64,000 nt of DNA. Source: Stemphylium vesicarium. Taxonomy: Eukaryota > Ascomycota > Dothideomycetes > Pleosporales > Pleosporaceae. The notes under the pieces are model-generated. The model ran no database searches. It was not told the DNA's origin and was given only the letters and a program-made list of their open reading frames with translations. Shown piece after piece: positions 56,284 to 64,000 of the stretch; within the stretch, counting starts at the first letter, position 1, and the number at the start of each line of letters is the position of its first letter. The stretch covers positions 124,001 through 188,000 of the forward strand of contig QXCR01000010.1 in assembly GCA_004380135.1 (NCBI GenBank), read 5' to 3'. Position numbers and translations under genes: made by a program.

Positions 56284-57452
56284 TTGCACATGAGATTTGG
56301 TAGCAGCGTCTTCATATAGCGAACAACATAGAGCAAATGACATACCCAGGCAAGCATGCCCTACTGCGTCCTTGTCCGCCCCTAGTCCCGACTGTCACGA
56401 AAAGGCAGATGTGGGAATAAGATGCGGGAACAGCGCCACAGATTTAGTGCACAGACGCCTCCCCGCATATCCGACCCCGCGCATCCAGGCACAAGGCTTG
56501 TTTGTGTGGCTGCACAGACGCCTTCCCGTGGTCGCGCAGACCCCATAACGACGCGTTTCCTGCAGATTGCATCGTGTTTTGCAGGCGATTTGCAACCTTT
56601 TTTCAGCTTGACCCCGTTCGTCAAAAAACGAACTCGCACGAACGCGACAAGCTTTCCAACTAACCTTGACAGCAGCCCAGCCTAGCTCTTGGGATAAGAA
56701 GTCAGGAGTCCAAGTGATCGACGGGGGGTAGGGTACTCCATGACCCCATGCATAAGGCCTAAAGCCTGATAATGCAACGTGATGACCAGTGCAGTTGCAC
56801 GCACACCCTCAGCATTTTCCGCCAACCCCTAAACCCGCGTTACATTATTACCCTTGAACCCTGATCACGCGCTGCTAGCACGAGGGAGGGCCCAGATAGA
56901 TAGCCGGCAGTCCGGTTTTCAGGAACAGAGTTTGAAGTTATTTCGTTGGCCAGCTTCCGCATGCTGCACCTTCCTGTTTCGAAGGTAACGGACAGGGTTT
57001 ATATTGGTACTCCAATACTTTTGTGTCTGGCGATCCTGGGTATGGTTTTCCCTGAATGTGGGTTAGGTAGGTAGGCGGGTGGGTGGGGATGTTTTTTGTT
57101 GAACGTGATGATGATGATGATCTGCTTTGTTTGGGGGGGGGGGGGGGTTAAAGGGTGGTAGGAGCATCCATACATGTATATACCTAAAGGGCAAGGGTTT
57201 TTTTGTTGAAATACAAAGTCGGGACGTCCCGCATGTTATTAATCTTTTTCTCTTAAACTCTACGTCTTGTTTTCTACTTTTCTCCCTTGTTTCGTTACGG
57301 ACGCCGTTTCTAACTGCCATACTTTCTTCTCGATGAAGGTTTGAGAAGAGGTTTATCGTTGGAACGAAACACACAAAAGGCCGTCATCTTTGGTTGTGTT
57401 GTAGCATACCCGAACGGACGAGGTTTAGATACAACAACAACAACACGTCGCG
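56284..57452. other. Intergenic, AP-1 gamma to GH47 gene
   Basis: About 1.2 kb with GC-rich sequence after the AP-1 gene, a short GAT run near 57107-57120, and a 15-nt poly-G tract at 57133-57147. The leader just before 57453 is CAA-rich. No gene is supported. Confidence 0.5.
57133..57147. repeat. Poly-G homopolymer, 15 nt
   Basis: An uninterrupted G run in the promoter region of the mannosidase gene. Exact length may be unreliable. Confidence 0.85.
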
Positions 57453-59076
57453 ATGACACGCCTCGCAGTCTTCGCGCTCACGGCGGCCGTAGCCTCGGCT
57501 CTGCCATCAAACATACCCGTAGATCTACCTAGGAGACAATACGAGACACCTCCCCTACCAGAATACTCTCCGGCGCCATCGACGCCCGCGGAACGGGCCC
57601 AGGGCGTAGTAGACGCGTTCAGAGTGAGTTGGGATGGGTACTACAAGTACGCGTTTCCGATGGACGAGCTCCGGCCCTTGAGCAACAACGGTAGCAATTC
57701 GCGGTAAGCAATTCCAACCCTCTTCCTCCCCTCCCATCAAACTAACAAACTTACTAAGAAACGGATGGGGTGCCTCCGCCGTCGACGCACTCAGCACCGC
57801 GCTCATAATGGGCGAGGCCGAAACAGTAAACCAAATCATATCTTACATCCCGTCGATAAACTGGGCCGTAACAAACGACTCGGTCTCGCTCTTCGAAACC
57901 ACAATCCGATATCTCGGCGGCATGCTATCCGGCTACGACCTCCTCTCAGGACCCCTCGCACATCTCGCCAACAACCGCGCAGACGTCGACGCCCTGCTAA
58001 CGCAATCCATAAACCTGGCGAACAATCTCAGCTACGCGTTTGAAACGCCGTCCGGCGTACCCTGGAACGTGCTCGAACTAGCGAACCGCAGCAACGACGG
58101 AGCTGAAACGGGTCTCGCAGTAGCCGGGACGCTGATTCTGGAGTGGGTGCGTCTTGCGGATCTGTCCGGGAACAGCACGTATGCGGAGCTCGTGCAAAAG
58201 GCGGAGGAGTACCTTTTGAACCCATCGCCTGCGTCTGCGGAGCCGTTTCCGGGACTCCTAGGGTCCAGCATTGATGTGCCGAGCGGCCAGTTCACAGATG
58301 CGCAGGGCGGATGGGTCGGCGGCTCGGACTCGTTCTACGAGTATCTGATCAAGATGTACGTGTACGATGCGGAGCGGTACACCGTGCTGAAAGACCGCTG
58401 GATCACGGCGGCGGACAGCAGTATCAAGTATCTCGCGTCGCACCCCGCGCCTCGCCCCGACCTAACTTTTCTAGCGGCGTACGACGGCACAGAGCTGGAT
58501 TTCACGTCCCAGCACCTCGCGTGCTTCGACGGCGGGAATTTCATCCTCGGCGGCCAGGTCCTAGATCGTCAGGATTACATTGATTTCGGCCTCGAGCTTG
58601 TAAACGGGTGCCATGAAACTTACATCGGCACCGCTACCCGCATCGGTCCCGAGATCTTCTCCTGGAATGAAACTGCCGTCCCAGACAACCAAACCGCGCT
58701 TTTCAACTCCTCAGGGTTTTACATTGAAAACGCGGGTTACCAGCTTAGGCCCGAGGTTATTGAGAGTTACTACTACGCCTACCGCGCGACCGCTGACCCC
58801 AAGTATCAGGACTGGGCTTGGGACGCTTTTCTGGCGATTAACGCGACCACGAGGGCGGGGAGCGGGTATAGTTCTATTAAGAATGTGGATGTTGTGGGGG
58901 GAGGCGGGTTCACGGATTTCCAGGAGAGCTTCTGGTTTGCGGAGGTGCTCAAGTATTCGTATCTGATTCACGCCGAGGAGGCCGAGTGGCAGGTTGCAGA
59001 GGATGGGGGAAATGAGTGGGTTTATAATACCGAGGCGCATCCGGTTAGGGTTTCTGGGGGTGGAAGTGGGCAGTAG
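57453..59076 (+). CDS. Class I alpha-1,2-mannosidase, GH47
   Basis: Glycosidase trimming alpha-1,2-linked mannose from N-glycans; secreted or in the Golgi lumen. Two exons (57453-57703, 57759-59076) give 522 aa. An N-terminal signal peptide (LAVFALTAAVASALP) is present without an obvious membrane anchor beyond it, suggesting a secreted enzyme. GH47 blocks are FPMDELRPLS, NGWGASAVDALSTALIMG and FETTIRYLGGMLSGYDL, then a Cys pair (HLACFDGGNF and GCHETY) likely forming the conserved disulfide. Others are LRPEVIESYYYAYR, FTDFQESFWFAEVLKY and the terminal YNTEAHPVR, where the TE carries the calcium-binding Thr. The 55-nt intron has an ACTAAC branch. Several N-glycosylation sites are present. Confidence 0.95.
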
Positions 59077-59195
59077 GGCTACTCTTGGGTGTGATTCATT
59101 GCTATGATTTTGCTCTGCAGTAATCTTATTGGCGATTTTGATGTTTCTTCGCCGGGTATAATGCCATGTATCGTGGTGTGAAGAAGTACAATATA

Positions 59196-60130
59196 CTACT
59201 CGAAGAAACCGCCATCGCTTTCCTCGGCTTCTTCTTGGGCCTGGAGGCCGAGAGCTCTCCTCTCGCGACGGTTCTTGGCCGCAGCAAGCTTCTCTTCTGC
59301 CTTTTTGTCCTTGGTCTTGGCGGCTTGTTCCGTCTTTTTGCTCTTCTTCTCTTTCGTAGGTGCTGGTGCTGGCATGCCCTCCTTGCTATTCCTGAGCGCA
59401 TCCAGTGTGCCGTTGGCCATGGCTTCCTCGACAGTCTTCCACATGGCCAGATCGCCCTTGGGTCCGTCAACTTCGCGATTCGACTTGTCGCTAGCATCGC
59501 CTTCGCCGCTGTCTTCGGACTCGGCTGACTTTTCTTTCTTCGACTTCGGATACAGGGAGGCGTAGGGCTTCATAAGCGGATAGTAGATGGCGTAGTTGAC
59601 GTCGACCTCGGCGTTGTGTACTCTCTGCGCAAGCTCCTGTTTGGTTGCTTTGTCCTCTTCCGCCTTGAGTTCCTTCTTCAGCTTCTTAAGTATCCTGGTG
59701 CCTTTCTGACGATCTGCGTGCGTTAGTGGTATTCGAATGTAGACTGTGCCAGATGATGCCTACCAAAGAATCGCACCTGATGATACTTTCCAATCATCTT
59801 CTTCCTATACTCGGCTTCTCTGCTGCTCTCAACCTTCTCCCTCAGCTCGTGCTGGCACGCCTCCAACTCCCTCTCCCTTTCTATCCGATTGCTCGCCGAC
59901 ATCTTGTGATCACCCACATTATCGACGTGCGCCAACAGACGCCTCAAGTCCCGTATCCGGCTCTTCAGCGCATGGGTGCTGGTGCTCTTGTCTATGTCGC
60001 TCGAGACGTGCGGTCGCTTCTTTGACTTCTGATCCCTTTGGCCCGGTTTGAAGGCGCGGTGCTTTTTGAACGGCTTGGGCGCAGCGGAGGAAGACTCGGC
60101 AGTCTCTGCGTGCTTGCGCTTTTGCGACAT
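59196..60130 (-). CDS. EFG1: rRNA-processing protein Efg1
   Basis: Nucleolar protein of the small-subunit processome needed for early pre-18S rRNA cleavage. Two exons (60130-59764, 59713-59196) give 294 aa. It is very rich in Lys, Glu and Arg. The family core is at about residues 50-180 (ALKSRIRDLRRLLAH, ERERELEACQHEL, RKKMIGKYHQVRFFDRQKG, VDVNYAIYYPLMKPY). The N-terminus is basic, nuclear-localisation-like (KPFKKHRAF), and the C-terminus is a long charged helix. It shares a 179-bp bidirectional promoter region with SEA4 and converges with the mannosidase gene. The name refers to exit-from-G1 of yeast, not to the Candida morphogenesis regulator of the same symbol. Confidence 0.92.
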
Positions 60131-60309
60131 GGTGGCGGGCTGAAGACGCGGATCGTGTTGGCGGCAGGAAAGTTTTGGGAAGCGCAGGAAGGGAAGTTTT
60201 AGTGGGGCGGCAGAATTAAGGTTGCTTGACCGCCCGACGCGCGCCAAGGTGGGTCACGCGTCGGGTGTTCACCCATGCTCGTCCATCTTGCTCACAGCTT
60301 GACGTAGAT
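60131..60309. promoter_or_regulatory. Short bidirectional promoter, EFG1 / SEA4
   Basis: Only 179 bp separate the two start codons, so both transcripts must start within this stretch. GC-rich words (GGCGGCAG, GACCGCCCGACGCGCGCC) are present and no TATA box is seen. Confidence 0.6.
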
Positions 60310-63300
60310 ATGGACGCTGCAATACGGTGGTCACCACACTCTACACGAGATAATCCCCGCTTTTTGATCATCGATGTCGCGGGCAACCGACTGCGTCTGT
60401 GTCAGGTTAACGACTTCAGTAAGGGCAAGGTCAACTACAAGCAAATATGTATCCGCGATAAGCTGCCAAACTATACGGCCTTCGACTGGTCCAAGAAAGA
60501 TCCTAGTGTCGTCGCTATAGGATCCACCTCTGGGGAGGCTACCGTCATTACACTTGACCCAGAAAGGCCTGATAGCGACTACATTCACTCCTTTTCCATA
60601 CGACATCAGAGAAAATGCAACTCAATCGCCTTCAGCTCCAAGAACCTTCTCGCTACAGGCCTGGACAGAGTCCGTAACGACGTCTGCCTCAACATCTACG
60701 ACATGAATGATTCGAGAGTCACGGCCAAAGATGAGCCGTACAAGAAGTTAGCGAGCTCCGAAGCCATCTCAAGTATCAAGTTTTTCGACCGGCAGCCAGA
60801 GATGCTCGTCGCTGGTGTGTCAAGGCAATATGTGCGCATCTATGATCTCAGAGGTGGGTTTGTCTTGGTAATAGGGAGCGACCATTTCGCTCATGCTCTA
60901 CAGACTCCAGTACGGCGGGCATTGCACAGTTTCAGACGCGCCAAGTACACAACATCGCCATAGATCCTCAAGATGAGAACTACTTTCTGTCAGCGGGCCC
61001 AGCAGGTGACCCAACTGTGACAGTCTGGGATGCCCGTTTCGTCAAGCAGCGTGGACCTTCAAGCGACAATGCGAATAGTGGTGCCGTCTTGGACTTCAAG
61101 CCTATTGTGGACAACTCACAGTCTGCATCAATATGGAGTCTCCGGTACTCTGGCACTAAGAGAGGAACGTTTGGTGTGCTTGCGAATACCGGCGAGTTCA
61201 AGATTATCGAACTTGCACAGCATTCTCATCAGCCTCTGGAGCAGTCCCCTGATACGCCCTTTGCACGCGCTTGGGCGTCTCCTTATTACACCAAAGCAAC
61301 ACATCACTTGCGCTACCCAGCGCACGACAAAGAGCATCGGCAGAGCAACAAGGAGCGCATAATAGCATACGATTTCATGACCGCTGGAAACCCTCTAGAA
61401 GGACAATGTGCGCTCGCTTTGCATTCCAACCGCGAGGTCGAGGTGCTCAAAGTGCCCCCACCGCCTCCACGCCTTAACGTCAGCGCTTTGGAGGAGATTT
61501 ACAAAGACCGCACTTGCATTGCCAAACCAACGTATCCGCACCGCACCGTAGCAGAGGACTTGGTCGACTTACAAAATCGAGCATTCAGCGAAAAACATGG
61601 AATTGATCACCACGATGGCAGGGACATGTCAGCCAGCATGGATAGACTAAGCCTGAGCGCTAGTCAACGAAGTCTCGCTCTACTTTCAGCAGAACATCCA
61701 AGCCACGACATGCACGAAGACCTCCTTAATCTTGCCTATCCAGACTCCTATGTCTCGCTCTCCGACTATCTTGCCGTACTTCAAGTGCCCAAAAGGCGCG
61801 TACAGGAAGGCTACTCACTCGACTGCGCCAAGAACAGAGCCATTGTGTCCAATGATCCGTGGTTAGTTGATGCCTGGAAGCTGGTAGATAGGATGGATGC
61901 CCATGCCGCAGGAGACGGCATGGTAGGCAACGGACTCGATCTAAAATACCTCGGTGTGAGCTCGATGTGGGAAAACGAACTGACAATGTACGACGAACGA
62001 CTCATCGACCCAGACGCAAAAACAAGCCAAGACATGTTCCGTGACGCGGTCAAAGACATTGTCGCAGCAATGGGCTTTCCTCCTTTTGAAGGTGTAGAAA
62101 CAGAGTACCCGGAGAACCGTCAAATTTGCCTTAGCCTCTGCGGCTGGTCTCTGGAAGAAGCCGGTGTCCAGCAAACTTGTAACCACCTCGTGTCCAACGG
62201 CGAGATATACAAGGCCATTGTTCTTGCCGTCTTCCAGGGCCACAAAGACATTGCTTTGACCCTCCTCCGCGCCACACTTACCGAGAAGAAGCTGCCACAA
62301 GACGACATCGGACTCGCAGCCGTCATCGCCTGCGCCTCGCCTTCCTCGGGCGTGTCGGCCTCGCAACGCGAAGCCTGCGCCTGGATGTCCGACATGACAC
62401 CAGACCCGTATCTAAAGTCGCTGCTAACCTACTTCATAACCGGGGACTGGAGCAGCGTAGTCTCGATGCCGCAACTCTCATTGCACGACCGGGTAGCGGT
62501 AGCATGTAAATACCTGCCCGACAGCGCCCTCACTGCGTTCCTCACACACACGACCAACCTCGCCATCCAAACCGGCGATATATCCGGGCTTCTCTTGACA
62601 GGGCTAACAACGCGCTCCCTCGACCTCCTCACAGTGCACATATCACAGCACCCCTCCTCGGGGCTGCAAAACGCCGTCCTCCTGCTCTCCCGCGCATGTC
62701 CCCTCTACATCCAAGACGCACGCTGGACGCTCTGGAAAGACATATACCTCGAGCACCTGCAAACGTACCGCACCTTCCTCGAACGCACCCGCTACATCAA
62801 AGAGCACAATCTCCTCTCCGTCACGCGCGAGGGCCGCAGTGTAAACAAACCGCAACAACCCAGCCTAACCATCCGCTGCCTAAACTGCCAGCAGAACCTC
62901 GCGCTGAGAAAAGACGCCCGGTCGAGTAAAAATCGCCTTTTGCCTACACTGCACCACTCTTCTGCTGCTGGTGGCGCTGCGCAGACGTCGTCAACGCACC
63001 ACGCGCACCACCGCGCTACGCCTTCCTTCAGCAAACCGCCCACGGGTCCCCCGCAGAATCCTAATAATAAGACTTCCACCACGCCTGGGTTGCACTGTCC
63101 CAACTGTGGCGCTCAGATGCCAAGGTGCGCGCTGTGTATGCTGTGGTTGGGCTCCCCGGACCCGGCCAAACAGGGCGGGTACGAGACGTTGAAAGGAGAG
63201 GATCATGAGGCGCGGCTCATGGTGTTTTGCATGAGTTGTACACATGGGTTCCATGGGAATCATGCGCGGGATTGGTTTGCGAGACATGCCATGTGTCCTG

Positions 63301-63338
63301 TGCCGGATTGTGGGTGCATGTGTGGGTTGATGCGGTGA
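60310..63338 (+). CDS. SEA4: SEA complex subunit Sea4 / MIOS
   Basis: WD40 protein of the SEACAT (GATOR2) part of the SEA complex at the vacuole, which controls TORC1 in response to amino acids. Two exons (60310-60853, 60904-63338) with a 50-nt intron give 992 aa. Residues 1 to about 390 form the WD40 propeller (e.g. FDWSKKDPSVVAIGSTSGEA, VTVWDARFVK). A helical solenoid follows. The C-terminus has a zinc-binding double module: a RCLNCQQNLALR half and LHCPNCGAQMPRCALC, then FCMSCTHGFHGNHARDWF and CPVPDCGC, as expected for a MIOS-type RING-like end. The N-terminal MDAAIRW start matches the ATG at 60310. It shares its promoter with EFG1. Confidence 0.93.
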
Positions 63339-63533
63339 GTAGGGAGGTGGTTTGTGATGGGGGGTTAGTTGTACTATAAAGATCAACTTCGTTTACTTAT
63401 CCTCGTACAAACATGCCTATTCTTCTCTGCCTATATCTCGCGTAATCTTCTGCATTCGAAAACAATTATCGTACATCCTTCCAGTCATCCCATCCCATCC
63501 CATCCCATCTCCATTTCATCCCACCTGCTCCAT

Positions 63534-64000
63534 CTACAAAGCCTCCAAAACACGAACATCACTCATAGTCTCAAAGGGTATCTTCTCAATCCTTGTATCA
63601 TTCCTCAACGCCCACTGTAGCGTCTTTTCTAGAATCCGTCGTCCGGTGTGTTCAATCGGTAGCCTGGAAACGAATGATTAGCCCCACTGTAAGAACCCAA
63701 ACAAGCAGAAAAAACACAATGAGAACTGATGTCTTGAAAGAAAAAAGAAGACTTACCAATGTCCCGCACCCTTGACAATAACAACCTGACTCCCCTTGAC
63801 CAAATAATCCCGCGCGTTATCCAGCGCAAGCCGCTGGTCAAACGCAGGTTCATACTGGCCCATGATGAGTGTAGCCGGTGCTCTGAGCGCGCCTTCCGGC
63901 GCGGTATTTGCAAGCGTTCCAGACGAAGAAGACGAGTACATGTCTGAAGCGTTGGAGGAGATATTGTACAGCGCAGCGGTAATCTCAAGCGACTTCTCCC
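63534..64000 (-). CDS. Alpha/beta hydrolase, 3' part (cut by window edge)
   Basis: C-terminal part of a gene that continues beyond 64000. Two exons are visible (64000-63757 and 63663-63534, intron 63664-63756). The sequence contains LRAPATLIMGQYEPAFD, DYLVKGSQVVIVKGAGHW and LPIEHTGRR, the acid and catalytic-histidine end of an alpha/beta hydrolase of the epoxide-hydrolase-like type. The splice joins the conserved GHW to LPIEH in frame. The nucleophile region lies outside the window, so the exact class is open. Confidence 0.8.

Noticed and set aside
1..64000. Secondary-metabolite cluster, CRISPR array or prokaryotic-type operon
   Set aside because: No PKS, NRPS, terpene synthase or transporter grouping, no regularly spaced repeats, and genes are intron-containing with individual promoters.

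Overview
The window looks like nuclear DNA of a filamentous ascomycete. Most genes carry short introns (about 45-100 nt) with GTAWGT-like donors, CTRAC-type branch sites and YAG acceptors. The proteins are typical of Pezizomycotina: a Zn2Cys6 regulator, a DUF3074 protein, a calcofluor-hypersensitivity protein, a hyphal GT2 enzyme and a GPI-tailed secreted protein. A dothideomycete, possibly of the Pleosporales, is my inference from protein flavour and gene structure; no species-level marker was identified.

I could build 25 well supported protein-coding models (one cut by the right edge), one low-confidence small ORF and one intron-containing tRNA-Lys(CTT). Splice models were accepted when canonical sites gave an uninterrupted frame in which recognised family motifs joined correctly. 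From the left: a CENP-B/psq-type DNA-binding protein (minus); the translation GTPase RBG1/DRG1 (minus), divergent from cysteine dioxygenase (plus); a polytopic GT90/CAP10-type glycosyltransferase (minus); a single-finger C2H2 protein (minus); a Rab5-type GTPase (plus); an isochorismatase-fold hydrolase (minus); tRNA 2'-phosphotransferase TPT1 (plus); a GT2 hyphal glycosyltransferase (minus); and a SnoaL/NTF2-like protein (plus).

Between 30.1 and 34.5 kb lies a gene-poor stretch with the tRNA gene, diverged repeat copies and small inverted repeats. To its right the genes are dense: a CDT1-like licensing factor, a calcofluor-hypersensitive protein, a dysferlin-domain protein, a DUF3253 protein, a beta-carbonic anhydrase with two candidate starts, a Zn2Cys6 regulator, an FSH1 serine hydrolase, a GPI-anchored secreted protein, a DUF3074 coiled-coil protein, a sterol O-acyltransferase, AP-1 gamma-adaptin, a GH47 mannosidase, EFG1, SEA4/MIOS and the 3' end of an alpha/beta hydrolase.

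This is a mostly housekeeping chromosome segment. Secretory-pathway functions recur (Rab5, AP-1 gamma, GH47, GT90, GT2, GPI protein, sterol acyltransferase), but there is no operon-like cluster, no secondary-metabolite backbone, no intact transposon and no CRISPR. I did not find a convincing new biological system. The most interesting leads are an intron in the GPI-protein gene whose retention would remove the anchor, KEN-box and PIP-like motifs in the CDT1-like protein, two candidate starts in the carbonic anhydrase, an acidic insert in the Rab5 protein, and unexplained inverted or diverged repeats in the large gaps.
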